In this document: piece after piece, positions 15,097-24,800 of the stretch
Layout: every line of letters begins with the position of its first letter
Numbering within the stretch: position 1 is the stretch's first letter
Assembly (NCBI GenBank): GCA_019509895.1
Contig: JAEKLK010000189.1
Location: 1-31,312 of the forward strand
Source: Betaproteobacteria bacterium
GTDB lineage: Bacteria; Pseudomonadota; Gammaproteobacteria; Burkholderiales; SG8-39
Length of the DNA: 31,312 nt
Direction of reading: 5' to 3'
Translations under genes and position numbers: made by a program
The notes under the pieces: model-generated
The model's input: the letters and a program-made list of their open reading frames with translations, nothing else
Database searches by the model: none
Told to the model about the DNA's origin: nothing

Positions 15097-16886
15097 GCGC
15101 GCGTCACGCCGGCGCGGCGCCGCGCCTGCTCGATCAGCGCGTTGTCGCGAGGGCGCGGCAGCGCGAGCGGCCGTTCGGTGAGCGCCTCAAGCAGGTGCGT
15201 CTGCAGCTCGGCGCGCGCGGCTTCGGGAAGCGCCCACACGGCGAGCGCCCCTTTAGCCACCGTCGCCGCGTTGCGCTTTGCATCGTCATGCAGGCTGATG
15301 TACGCCTCGAGCACCGCGGTGTCCGGCCTCGCACGCAGGGCATTCTCGAATGCATAGGCGAGATCGGCGATCAGCGCTTCGCGCAGCGCGTTGCGATAGG
15401 CTCGGCTTGCCTGCGCGGCGAGCTTGCCGCCGGTGTACAGGCCGGCGTGCTGGAAGAGCGACTGGCTCGTAGCGCTTGCCTCGCGAAGCTCGCGAAGCCG
15501 GGTAAGCGCGGCCACGAGCTTCGCTTCATCGGCCGGGCGCAGCGTGCCGAGCGCGTGCAGCTCGCGCGCCGTTCGCGCGACCTGCGAGTCGACGCTCGAC
15601 ACGAGCGCGGCGTTGGTGAAATAGCTCGCTGTCCACACCATCCCAAGAGCTACAGCGAGCGTCGCCAAAGATGCATAGGCAGCGATGCGAGCACGGCGTT
15701 GCCGACCCTCGAGCGCACGATCGAAACCGGCGAGGCCCGATTCGCCGAACACGAGCTCGTGCAGCAGCCGCTTCAGGAAATAGCTCCTGCCGGAACCGCC
15801 GGCGGGCGGTTGAACCTTGCGCTCGAGGTTGAAGCTGCGCGCCAGCGTGCCGAGCACCCGGTCAATCGGGCTTCCTTCCTGCGTGCCGCTCGTGAAATAG
15901 ACGCCACGAAGCATTGGCGCCTCAGCGGGTGTAGGGGCGCCGAACGCCGCCTGGAGGAACCGGACGATGAGCGGACCGCTCAGGCGAAACTGCTGCGGAA
16001 AGCGGTAAATCCCCGCACGTCTTTGCAGGTCGCGCGTGTCCTGCAGACGCGCTGGCAGAATCGCGTAGAGGCGGCGCTCGAGGCGGGCGAACTCCTCGTT
16101 GAAGCGCTCGGCGGCGCCGCCCGTCTGCTCGCCCAAGCGGATGCCGAGTCGCGCGTGCAGCTCGCTCACGCGCTCACGCACGTGACGGGCGTAGCGGCCG
16201 AGCTCCTCGTCGTTCCAATGCACGAGATCGGCAATGCTTAGCGTGACGATCACCCCGTTCAGCGGCTGGCGCCCACGATGGCGCTTCAGGAGGCCGAGGA
16301 AGCCGAGCCAGGCGGCTGCGTCCGCCTGCTTGTCGCTTTCCTGCGTGGTATAGCGGCCCGCCGTATCGAGAAGCACCGCCTGCTCCGTGAACCACCAATC
16401 GCAGTTACGCGTGCCGCCGACGCCTTGCAGCGCCTGCTCGCCGGCGCGTGGGTCGCCCAGCGGGAAGCGCAGTCCGGCATTGAGCAGCGCGGTCGTTTTG
16501 CCCGAGCCTGGGGCGCCGATGAACATGTACCAGGGAAGCTCGGCCACCGTGCGACGCTCGCCGGCGGGCGTGCGAAAGCGCGCCTTGCGCAGCACCGCGA
16601 CCGCGTCCTCGAAGCGCTTGCGCAGTACTTGGAGCTCGCCTGCGGCGCGTTCGGCGGAATCGGCCGCGAGCGAGCCCGAGGCGATACCCGTCAGGAGTTG
16701 GTCGTTTTCCCGGGCTGCGCGTCGCACACGCCACGCTTCCCAGCCGATAAAGCCAATGGCCGCGATGACCATTAGCGTGCAGCGCTCCCCCGGGCCCTCG
16801 AGCAGTGGAACCAGGTCGCCGACAAACCAGATGGTCGCGGCAAGCGCCGCCCAGGCGGCGGCACCCACCCACCAGCGCGCTTTCAT
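15093..16886 (-). CDS. tssM: Short TssM/IcmF-like inner-membrane protein
   Basis: TssM (IcmF, ImpL) is the inner-membrane NTPase-like part of the type VI membrane complex. This one has 597 residues against about 1100-1300 usual. Two membrane segments (about 8-25 and 36-50) lead to the cytoplasmic domain with Walker A GAPGSGKT (123-130), the LLDTAGRY switch (171-178) and DLVHW. A third membrane segment lies at about 402-424, then only about 170 periplasmic residues, so most of the TssJ-binding periplasmic part is missing. At about residue 250 (GIRL/GEQTGG) a block of roughly 40 residues is absent that normally carries the TKxD nucleotide-base motif and the REERAQVWG stretch. Both ends overlap neighbours by 4 bp (ATGA), so the short form looks settled rather than a recent break. 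The symbol is by homology. Confidence 0.9.
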   Translation of the reverse strand: MKARWWVGAAAWAALAATIWFVGDLVPLLEGPGERCTLMVIAAIGFIGWEAWRVRRAARENDQLLTGIASGSLAADSAERAAGELQVLRKRFEDAVAVLRKARFRTPAGERRTVAELPWYMFIGAPGSGKTTALLNAGLRFPLGDPRAGEQALQGVGGTRNCDWWFTEQAVLLDTAGRYTTQESDKQADAAAWLGFLGLLKRHRGRQPLNGVIVTLSIADLVHWNDEELGRYARHVRERVSELHARLGIRLGEQTGGAAERFNEEFARLERRLYAILPARLQDTRDLQRRAGIYRFPQQFRLSGPLIVRFLQAAFGAPTPAEAPMLRGVYFTSGTQEGSPIDRVLGTLARSFNLERKVQPPAGGSGRSYFLKRLLHELVFGESGLAGFDRALEGRQRRARIAAYASLATLAVALGMVWTASYFTNAALVSSVDSQVARTARELHALGTLRPADEAKLVAALTRLRELREASATSQSLFQHAGLYTGGKLAAQASRAYRNALREALIADLAYAFENALRARPDTAVLEAYISLHDDAKRNAATVAKGALAVWALPEAARAELQTHLLEALTERPLALPRPRDNALIEQARRRAGVTRA

Positions 16887-18139
16887 GATCCGTTCCTCAG
16901 CAGGATGGCGACGCGCCGGTTTTTCGCGCGGTTCTCGGCCGTGTCGTTCGGCACCAGCGGCTCCGAATCGGCAAGCCCTTCGGCGCGTAGCCGTCCCGGG
17001 TCGACGACTTGCGGCGCCATGATGGCAAGCACGGAGCGCGCGCGCTCCGTCGACAACTCCCAGTTGGACGGAAAGCGCGCCGTGCGGATCGGCTGGTCGT
17101 CGGTATGTCCGCTCACGACGACTGCGCCCGGCATCGCCGAGAGCGCCGTCGCGACGCGCTGAAGCACGGCAACGACGTTGGCCTCTGGACGCGCGCTGCC
17201 GGAGGCAAAAATACGGTCGCTTTTCAGAACGATCATGGCGCCCGCGGGGACGTCACTGACCTCGACGTCCGGACCGATGCTCTTGGCGAGCTCTGCGCTG
17301 AGGGCCGTTGCGCCGGAGCCCGGTGTCACCGGCAGGTCGAGCGGCGGTAACTTCAGGCGTGCCAGCTCGCGCGCCACCGGATCCGAGCGCACGCCGAGGA
17401 GCACGCTGTAGGTGAAATAGAGCGCCGCAAGAAAGAGGGCACAGGCGCAGGCCGCGCTCCAGACGGCGAGGGGACCTGTTATGCGGCGCGCACGCACCTC
17501 CGCGCCGCGCCAGCGCGGCGATAGCTCGCTCGCCTGCCCGCCGCGATTGCGGTCGATGAGGTCGAAGACCCGCGTGCGGATCTGCGCGAGCGCCTGGCGG
17601 CCGCCCTCGCCGCTGCGGTAGCGACCCTCGAAGCCCAGGGCGAGACAGGCGTAGAAGAATTCCAGGAGTTCGGTCTGGCCGTGCGGATGCGCCAGCAGCT
17701 GATCGAGCATGCTGAAGAAGCGTTCGCCGCCGCTCGTCCCGCCGTCCATCTCGGCGACCAGCGGCGCCCAATGGCGACCCCAGGGCGTCGCGGCCGCCGA
17801 GTCGTCGAGGAGCGCGCAAAGCGCAAACTGGGCTTGGCCCACCTTGTCAGGGGCAATGCCCGCGGCGCGCGCGCTTCGCTCGAAGGCGTCGACCTGCTCA
17901 CGCAGCCGGGCGCGCAGGCCGGCCGGATCCGGATGCCGAAGCGCGTGCCGGATCTGCGGCACGGCGGCGAGAATGGGGTTTGCTGCTTCCACCAGGGGAT
18001 TCAAGCCGCCTAGGGCCGCGAGGTCGGCGGCAGCGGCGTGGCGCTCGGTTGCCGGCGCGAAAGCGCTCCGCTTGCGCCCCGGCGTGGGCAGAACTATGGT
18101 GATTTCGGCGTCATCCGCCGGTCGAGCGCGCTCGTTCAT
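16883..18139 (-). CDS. tssL: TssL (DotU/ImpK) with C-terminal OmpA-like domain
   Basis: Inner-membrane type VI complex protein with a peptidoglycan-binding extension, 418 residues. The cytoplasmic DotU domain (about 46-215) shows NPLVEAANPIL, a region around TPWG (118-121) and LEFFYACLALGFEGRYR. A single membrane anchor lies at about 225-248. The periplasmic OmpA-like domain (about 290-415) has VSGHTDDQPI, SNWELSTERARSV and NRAKNRRV, the residues that bind diaminopimelate-containing peptidoglycan. The N-terminal tail holds ITIVLPTPGRKR, a possible phosphothreonine site. The ATG at 18139 has GGGGAAAGGGAG before it; longer starts are unlikely. It overlaps tssM by 4 bp and follows the kinase gene by 38 bp. 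Confidence 0.93.
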   Translation of the reverse strand: MNERARPADDAEITIVLPTPGRKRSAFAPATERHAAAADLAALGGLNPLVEAANPILAAVPQIRHALRHPDPAGLRARLREQVDAFERSARAAGIAPDKVGQAQFALCALLDDSAAATPWGRHWAPLVAEMDGGTSGGERFFSMLDQLLAHPHGQTELLEFFYACLALGFEGRYRSGEGGRQALAQIRTRVFDLIDRNRGGQASELSPRWRGAEVRARRITGPLAVWSAACACALFLAALYFTYSVLLGVRSDPVARELARLKLPPLDLPVTPGSGATALSAELAKSIGPDVEVSDVPAGAMIVLKSDRIFASGSARPEANVVAVLQRVATALSAMPGAVVVSGHTDDQPIRTARFPSNWELSTERARSVLAIMAPQVVDPGRLRAEGLADSEPLVPNDTAENRAKNRRVAILLRNGS

Positions 18140-18177
18140 CTCCCTTTCCCCGGTTGTTAGCGCCCTGCGAACGAATT

Positions 18178-20550
18178 CTAGCGGCGTGCCGGAGCGGGAA
18201 CTTCGCAGGTTCCAAGCGCGCGGGCAAACCCGTACCACTTCAGCGATTCGGCATAGTCGCGCGAGACGCCGATCAAGCCCTTGTCGTAGATGTCACCAAG
18301 GCGTTTGGCGGACTCGCAGCTACCGCCGCGCGCGGCGGCGATGTAGGCCTTGACCGCGTCCTTGCCCTTGCCTTCGCCCTCGAGGCTTTGCGCCACATGG
18401 AACGAGCCCGCGCCGCCGGCACCCGAGGGCTGCGCCGTGGAGAGCTTGGCCCTTTCAATGCGCGCGCGTTCGGCCTCGAGCGCCACCTTCTCCTGAGCGA
18501 GCCTGTCGGCGGCCGCCCGGGCTTCCGCCGCGGCCTTCTCGGCCGCGGCCCTTTCCACGGCGAGCCTGTCGGTCACAGCCTTCTCGGCAGCCAGCTTGTC
18601 GGCGACCACTTTTTCCGGGGCGGAGCGCTCGGTGGCCTGTTTTCTCGTATCGCTATTGGTCCTGGCGTCGGCGGCGAGCTTTTCCTGCTCCTTCGTGCGC
18701 GTGGCGTCAGCCTTGAGTTTCGCCTCAGCCTCGGCGGCCCTGCGCGCCTCGGCCAGCTCCTTCTCCTTGTTCTTGTCCCCCGCCTTGCGTGCCTCGTCCT
18801 CGGCCCTGCGCGCTTTTTCGAGCGCGACGCGCGCCTCCCCCTCCTTCTTCTTGGCCTGTTCGAGCTCGTCGGCCTTCTTCTTCGCCTGCTCGAGCTGCTC
18901 CTGCACGGCCTTGAGTTTCGCCGCCGCCTGCGGATCTTCCTTCGGCAACACGAAGATCACGACACCGGCAATGGCGAGCACCACGACGCCGACGATCGCC
19001 GCGTACTTGATCGACTGGCGCTTGCCGCCGGGAGCCGCCTCGGCGGCCGCGACGCGTTTTTTCAGGTCGGCTTCGCGGCGCGCAAAATCCTCGCGCGCCT
19101 TCTTCTCCGCTTCGTCGCGCGCCTTCGCGTCGGCCTCCGCCTTGGCCTTGGCTTCGGCGTCGCGCCTGGCGAGCTCCTCTGCGGCTTCCTTGCGAGTCCG
19201 CTCCTCGGCTTCGATGCGCGCCTGCTCTGCCGCCTGACGCTTCGCCTCCGCCTCGGCTTCGCGCTTTCGATACTCCTCTTCCTTGCGCGCCATCTCTGCC
19301 TCGAGACGCGCCTTCTCCGCCTCGAGCTTCGCCTTGACTTCGGCCTCGCGCCGCGCCGCCTCTTCCGCTTCTTTCTTCTCCTGTTCCTTCGCCTTGGCGG
19401 TCGATTCATCGTCGAGCGGCACGCCCCGCAACTTGGCGATCTTGCGCTTGGCCAGCTTGGCGTAGATGCCGTTCGGGAACTGCTGCACGTACAGCTCGAA
19501 GTCGTCCGGGTCGTTGCCGTCCTTGATTGCGCGCCAGAACTCGAGCTCGATCTCCTGGCTGCTGCCTTGGGTGTTGGTGTTCGAGGTGCGCGCGGAATCT
19601 TGCGCCGGCACCTTGGCCACGATCGGCGCAGGGCGCGAGGCACCGAAGTCCATGCCAAGGCCGCCGACCACCGTGCGGTCGGAGTCGTCCTCGAAGGGCT
19701 TTCCTTCCAGCGCGCGCCGCAGCCCGACGGCGAGATCGCGCGCCGACTGGAACCGCTGGTCCGGATTCTTGGCGAGCGCCTTGTTCACCACCGCGTCGAA
19801 AAGAGGCGTGATGGCGTTATTCAGCGAAGACGGAAGCGGCGGTTCTTCCTGGATGATCTTCTTGGCGATGGTCCAGGCGCCCGAGCCGGTGAACGGCTTC
19901 TCGCCTGTCAGGAACTGGTACAGGATGATGCCGGCCGAGAACACATCGGTGCGCTTGTCGAGGTTGCCGCCAGTGATCTGCTCGGGCGACATGTAGGCCG
20001 GGGTGCCGACCATCGTGCCCGCCTGCGTGCGCTCGACCGAGGTCTTGTCCGAATCCTGGACCCGTGCCACGCCGAAGTCCGTCAGCTTGGTGCGCGCCTG
20101 CACGTCGATCATCACGTTGGCCGGCTTGATGTCGCGGTGAATGATGCCGGCGCTGTGCGCAAAGTCGAGCGCGTCACAGAGCTCGCACATGATGCGCACC
20201 GCTTCCTTCAGATCGAAGCGCTCGTTCGCGTCGAAGAAGTTCTTGAGTTCCTTGCCCTTGATGAACTCCATTACGAGGTAGGCGATGTCGCTTTCCTCGC
20301 CGAAGTCGTAGACCTGGACGATATTGGGGTGGTTGAGCCGTGCGACGGCCTGCGCCTCGCGCACGAAGCGCATCGAATAGTCGCGCGCCGTCTCCTCGTC
20401 GAGGTGGCTCTTGAGAATCGTCTTGATGGCGACTCGCCGGCCGAGGCGCGGGTCGACCCCCTCGTAGACGACTCCCATCGCGCCCTTGCCGAGCGTTCGC
20501 TCGATGTTGTAGCGGCCGAGCGTTTTCAGTTCAGGCGCCGCAGCGGCCAT
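18178..20550 (-). CDS. Transmembrane Ser/Thr protein kinase, PpkA-like
   Basis: Eukaryotic-like protein kinase of 790 residues anchored in the inner membrane. Kinase domain (about 14-275): GKGAMG loop (21-26), Lys43 (VAIKTI), HRDIKPANV with Asp140, DFG at 158-160, SPEQ at 188-191; all catalytic residues are kept. A linker has EDDSDRTVV, a likely phosphothreonine site. Residues about 395-505 are a Lys/Glu/Ala-rich coiled coil, then one membrane segment (about 513-533), another long charged helix (about 540-720) that would be periplasmic, and a Sel1-like repeat at the end (AKRLGDIYDKG, YAESLKWYGFA). The ATG at 20550 is used; an in-frame TTG at 20616 would add 22 residues, and AAGGGGA lies between them. 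Its position before tssL, tssM, tagF and an FHA gene matches PpkA (ImpN), which phosphorylates Fha in type VI secretion. Confidence 0.9.
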   Translation of the reverse strand: MAAAAPELKTLGRYNIERTLGKGAMGVVYEGVDPRLGRRVAIKTILKSHLDEETARDYSMRFVREAQAVARLNHPNIVQVYDFGEESDIAYLVMEFIKGKELKNFFDANERFDLKEAVRIMCELCDALDFAHSAGIIHRDIKPANVMIDVQARTKLTDFGVARVQDSDKTSVERTQAGTMVGTPAYMSPEQITGGNLDKRTDVFSAGIILYQFLTGEKPFTGSGAWTIAKKIIQEEPPLPSSLNNAITPLFDAVVNKALAKNPDQRFQSARDLAVGLRRALEGKPFEDDSDRTVVGGLGMDFGASRPAPIVAKVPAQDSARTSNTNTQGSSQEIELEFWRAIKDGNDPDDFELYVQQFPNGIYAKLAKRKIAKLRGVPLDDESTAKAKEQEKKEAEEAARREAEVKAKLEAEKARLEAEMARKEEEYRKREAEAEAKRQAAEQARIEAEERTRKEAAEELARRDAEAKAKAEADAKARDEAEKKAREDFARREADLKKRVAAAEAAPGGKRQSIKYAAIVGVVVLAIAGVVIFVLPKEDPQAAAKLKAVQEQLEQAKKKADELEQAKKKEGEARVALEKARRAEDEARKAGDKNKEKELAEARRAAEAEAKLKADATRTKEQEKLAADARTNSDTRKQATERSAPEKVVADKLAAEKAVTDRLAVERAAAEKAAAEARAAADRLAQEKVALEAERARIERAKLSTAQPSGAGGAGSFHVAQSLEGEGKGKDAVKAYIAAARGGSCESAKRLGDIYDKGLIGVSRDYAESLKWYGFARALGTCEVPAPARR

Positions 20551-20876
20551 GGCCGAAGACGGTGTATCCCCTTGTTGTAGTGGCTTAATTATCTTTGCCG
20601 CGGCGCAGGGCGACAAGGCAGTACGTCGCTACGAGGGAACCGGCTGTCGTCGCGGTCTCGTTCAGTCCATCGGCGCGTTCTCATAGCGCGGCCCGCGGCA
20701 GCGAACATCTCCCAGAGCGGAACTGCCCATCGCGCAGCGCCTTTCAGCCGGCGTGTCTTGTAAACAACTGTCACCGGACGCTCGGAGTTTGGCGCGACAG
20801 CGAGCTTTCTTGACGCGATTCACCGCTGCTGCGCCGCGGAATCGCTTCGTAAGGGGCAGGCGCGTTGCCTACCGTG
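20551..20876. other. 326-bp gap between kinase and FHA-cyclase genes
   Basis: No convincing gene is seen here. The open frames are short, Arg-rich and lack a ribosome site. The stretch near the kinase is AT-richer (ATTATCTTT on the plus strand, 20588-20596). It gives a possible minus-strand -10 such as GATAAT about 40 bp before the kinase ATG, so it is the likely promoter region of the kinase-tssL-tssM-tagF-FHA operon. No LexA box or clear terminator was found. Confidence 0.4.
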
Positions 20877-21764
20877 TCATTCGCAGAAAAACTCCACCAC
20901 ATCGGTCGCGGTCGCACGCGACTGGCCGAAGGCGATCCAGCCGTGACCGCGCAGGGTGAACTCCTCGCGACGAAGGACGATCTCCTTGTCGCCTTCGATG
21001 GTGATGAAGGTGCCGTTGGCGCTGTGGTCGGTGAGAATGAACTTGTCCAGGCGCCGCTCGATCTTGCCGTGCGCGCGCGACGCCATGCGCTCCTTGATGA
21101 CGAGATCGGCCGCCGCGTCGCGTCCGAGCGCCAGCCCTGGCCGCTCCGATGAAAGCACCAGCTCGTTGCCGCCGACGAGCAGCCGAAGCCTCGTGTTCTT
21201 CGGCTTGTAGACCGACCTTTGCGAAGCGAGTGTGGTCATGTCATCGCTTTGCTGCCAGATCAGCTCGTAGACCTGGATTTCCTGGGCCTTGCCCTTCACC
21301 TGGATTGTGGTGATAGCGCGTGTCGCCGACTTCAGCATCGGCGACATCAACATCACCGTGTCACGTGAGGTAATGATTTGTCCCTTGGTCGCGACGCCCG
21401 CCAGCCGCGCCGCGAGGTTTACTGCATCGCCGAACACGTCGCCGTCCCTCTCGACGACAGGTCCGTGATTGAAGCCGATGCGGATGCCGATCTGCGTACC
21501 GCCGACCGGCGGCAGCTCGGAGATGGCGCTCTGCATTTCGATCGCCGCGTCCGCGGCCGCGTCGACGGTCGGAAACGCGCTCATCACCTCGTCGCCGATC
21601 GTCTTAATGACGCGGCCCCTGGCGGTGAGCGTCCTTTCGCGCATGAGATTGACGCACTTCTCGATAGCCGCGTGAGCGACGGCGTCACCCGCGGTCTCGT
21701 AGAGCTTGGTGCTGCCGCTGACGTCGGCGAACAGCACCGAGACTTCGCTGACCTGCTCCGCCAT
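20877..21764 (-). CDS. Class III adenylate cyclase fused to an FHA domain
   Basis: Soluble 295-residue protein. The cyclase domain (about 7-170) has metal-binding Asp14 (LFADVSGST) and Asp58, the substrate-selecting Lys54 (VIKTIGDEV) and its partner Asp109 (GDVFGDAVN), plus Asn116 and Arg120 (NLAAR). This residue set predicts adenylate cyclase activity. The FHA domain (about 192-285) has Gly214-Arg215, Ser229-Arg230, His232 and Asn250-Gly251-Thr252, so it should bind phosphothreonine and could place cyclase activity under Ser/Thr kinase control. The ATG at 21764 begins just before the cyclase core; AGGGAGG lies about 11 nt upstream. It lies upstream of the kinase gene on the same strand across a 326-bp gap. 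The TPS operon terminator isolates it from genes behind. Confidence 0.92.
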   Translation of the reverse strand: MAEQVSEVSVLFADVSGSTKLYETAGDAVAHAAIEKCVNLMRERTLTARGRVIKTIGDEVMSAFPTVDAAADAAIEMQSAISELPPVGGTQIGIRIGFNHGPVVERDGDVFGDAVNLAARLAGVATKGQIITSRDTVMLMSPMLKSATRAITTIQVKGKAQEIQVYELIWQQSDDMTTLASQRSVYKPKNTRLRLLVGGNELVLSSERPGLALGRDAAADLVIKERMASRAHGKIERRLDKFILTDHSANGTFITIEGDKEIVLRREEFTLRGHGWIAFGQSRATATDVVEFFCE

Positions 21765-21805
21765 TAGCCTGCGGCCTCCCTTGGCGAAGGATTGTACCCG
21801 TGGAG

Positions 21806-21835
21806 AAAAAAACCGGGGCGCACTCGGCGCCCCGG
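21806..21835 (-). terminator. Intrinsic terminator of the TPS operon
   Basis: On the minus strand a perfect 9-bp stem CCGGGGCGC / GCGCCCCGG with a 5-nt loop is followed by seven T residues (21812-21806). It begins 26 bp after the tpsA stop and lies before the FHA-cyclase start at 21764, so it ends the tpsB-tpsA transcript and separates it from the cyclase gene. This is a textbook rho-independent terminator and the clearest one in the window. Confidence 0.93.
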
Positions 21836-21861
21836 GAACCTCCCCTCCACCTCCCAAAACT

Positions 21862-24800
21862 TCAGCTGCCCTTACAAGCCTGTCCTTCCCGGCTCTCGTC
21901 GAAGCAGTCGGGCGTCGAGATGCCGGTCTCGTCGATGCGATGGTCCATCGGCGGCGTCGTGCCGACGTCGCCGGCGAAGCCGTAGTCGATTTGCTTCGCC
22001 ACCGAGTCGGTGGCCTGTGCGTCCTTGAGGGCCTGCGCCGCGATCTGGCTCACGCTCGCGTTGATCGATCCGATGATCGCGATCACCGTGTTGCAGGCTG
22101 GTCCGCCAATACAGGCGCTGTTGTAGGTGACGTTCGTTTGCGGATTGTTTGTTTCAAGGTGGGGAACCGCATCCGGCGGACCGTTGAATGTCCAGTGCGG
22201 TGCGGTTCCTATCAGCGCCAACGTGCCCGGCACGTTTATTCCGAGTGCAGTGATCTCGGAAGCGCTGGTCAGCGTCGTCGACGACGTCAGGTTGCCCGAG
22301 GACAGCGTACCGGTTACATTCCTATTCTGTACGAAGAGCAAGAACGAGCCACCGGTAGCGTCGGTGATGTTCTCGAACGACGCCCACCCAAGTCCGCCAC
22401 TGCTGCCCGAGTTTTGCCCCGTCAGGTTGTAGGTCGCGCCCGCCCCGGTAATCGCGTCATCGTTCGAACTGCCGGTCACGAACGTAATGCCGCTGCGGGT
22501 CCCGCCCACGCCGAAGGTCAAACCCGCGGCACCGGAGAGATTTACCGTGACGCTCGTGCCGTATCCCGCGTAGCTCAGCGTACCGTTCGTACCGCCGTTT
22601 AGATTGCCGGTAATCGAGCCATCGGCGGTGCCATGCATGTTGAACGTGCCTGTACCTAGATCGGTCAAGTTGCCCATGCCTGCGAAAGTTCCCGACAAAT
22701 TGGTCACCGTACCGGTGTTGCTGCCGTTCAGCGTCCAGGTAGCCGTGGTGGCGCGCAGCGTGCCGGTGCCGAGATCCGTCAAGTTCTCGAACGAGGTCCA
22801 CGCGACCGTGCCGTTATTGCCGGCGTTCGCGCCGGTGATCGTGTAGGTCTGACTCATGCCGGTGATGGCATCGTTGCCCGTGCTACCTGCAACGTTGGCG
22901 ATGCCATTCCATGACGCCATGCCGGTGCTCGCACCGCCGTTGAGGTTGAACGTCACGGACCCGGCGTGGCTCGCGTAATTGATGCTGCCGCTCGCCGCGG
23001 AAATGGTTCCCGAAAGCGAGCCGCCCGTCCCCATGTTGAAAGCGCCGGCGCCGGTATCGGTCAGGTTTTCGATGGCCGACCACGTCAGTCCGCCACTCGA
23101 GCCGGCATTGGCGGTCGCATTGTTCAACGTCCATGTCTTGCCGCCGCTCTGCCTGAGCGTGTCGCTTCCGGCGCCTCCGGCAAGCGTGGCGGTGATGGAT
23201 GGAGCACCGCTCAAGTCGAAGGTGTCGGCTCCGGCGCCGCCGGTAACGGTCGTCGTTCCGCTAATGGTCGCCGTCGGTGTAAAGGTGCCAGCCACCTGCT
23301 GGCCAAAGCTCACGTTGATCGCGGTCGATCCCGAGACGGGGGCATTTAGCGAGACATTTCTCCCCGCGGCCAGCGTCACCGTCGTTCCACTCAGGCCCGC
23401 CCCGGACCCAAGGACGATGTCGCCTGTCGCATTGTTCGCCGTCAGAGTCAGCGTGCCGCTCCCCGCGATACTGAAAGCGTTGAGCCCGCCGCTTGCCTGC
23501 GTGATGTTCACGGCGGCGCCCGAATTGATCGTGCCGCCGGTTTGATTGAAGTTGTTCGTAACGCTAAACGTTGTTCCGGTAGCAACCGTACCTGCGGTCT
23601 GTGCATAGCCCTGAACGTTCAGCGCGTTCAAGACCTGCAGTTGATTGCTGCTTGAGAAGGTGAGCTTCGAGCCGGCAATGCCGCCCGTTAGCGAGTCCAG
23701 GTTGGTGACGCCGGCGTTAGTGCCGACGCTGTTGTCGAAGGTCACGGCGAAGCCATTCAGATTCACGTTTGCGACGTTAGCCTTGTCCGGAATCGCTCCG
23801 CCCTGCCATGTGGAAGCGGATGACCACAGTCCATTGCTGATCGCCGACACCGATGCCAATCGGGTGATCTGCCCGATGTTGCCCGTAGCCGCGACACCAG
23901 TGACTGCCGACAAATCGTAATTACTTAGCAGCGTGCCCGATGCCGCCGAGTAATCACCTGCCGTCAGGACGGCCGAGCTGACAGGAGCAGCCGGCCCCTG
24001 GACGTCCTTTCCGTTGCCGTAGCTACCAACCGTCTTTGTGACCGTGGCGCCTTCGCCGGCGACGAAACCGTTTATCGTGTAGTTGGAGGCGGTGAGCGTG
24101 GCGCTCGCATTGCCGTCGTACGTTTTCGAAATGGTCCCGGTCAACGAGACCGCGGTAAGCGCCTTTGGCGTGATCGTGCCGGCAGCGGTGTTGGTCGTCA
24201 CCGCGTAGTTGTTCCCTCGCGTGCCGTCGTTGACGGTGTAGCCAGTGACCTGGAGCGTGCTGCCGTTGGTGCCGAGGACGTTCTTGCTCGCATAGGCTTG
24301 CGCCTGGCCGCTCACCGTGTCGGCACCCTGCAGGCCGCCTACGCTGGGCAGACTCGTCGAGCTGGTGGTTGCGTCGTAGACCTTCGTGTCGCTCACCGCG
24401 TTGATGGTCAGGGACGCAGGCGTGATCGTGCCTGCCGCCGTGCTCGTGCTGATCGTGTAGTTGTTGCCGGAGTTGCCATCGTTCACGGTATAGCTAGCAA
24501 CCTGCAGCGTGCTGCCGCTCGCGCCGAGCACGTTCTTGCTCGCATATGCCTGGGTCGCGCCACTCAGTGCGTCGCCACCAAGGAGGCCCGATACCGTCGG
24601 TGCGCCACCCGAGCTGGTCGTAGCGTCGTACACCTTCGTGTCCGTGACCGCATTGATCGTCAACGACGCGGGCGCAATGGTCCCGACGGTGGTGCTGAGC
24701 GTGACGGTATAGTTATTCCCAGAGTTTCCATCGTTGACGGTGTAGCCAGTGACCTGGAGCGTGCTGCCGTTCGTGCCGAGCACGTTCTTGCTCGCATACG

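Noticed and set aside
13322..20550. A complete type VI secretion system
   Set aside because: Only tssL, a short tssM and regulators are present; no tube, sheath, baseplate, spike or ATPase gene occurs in the window.
18154..20580. An 808-codon open frame on the plus strand opposite the Ser/Thr kinase
   Set aside because: The minus-strand frame has full kinase motifs. The plus frame is a Leu/Arg/Gly-rich mirror produced by GC-rich codons and the Lys/Glu/Ala coiled coil, with no family motif.
20589..20774. A 61-codon open frame before the kinase gene
   Set aside because: Arg-rich, no ribosome site, no motif; it lies in the probable promoter region of the kinase operon.
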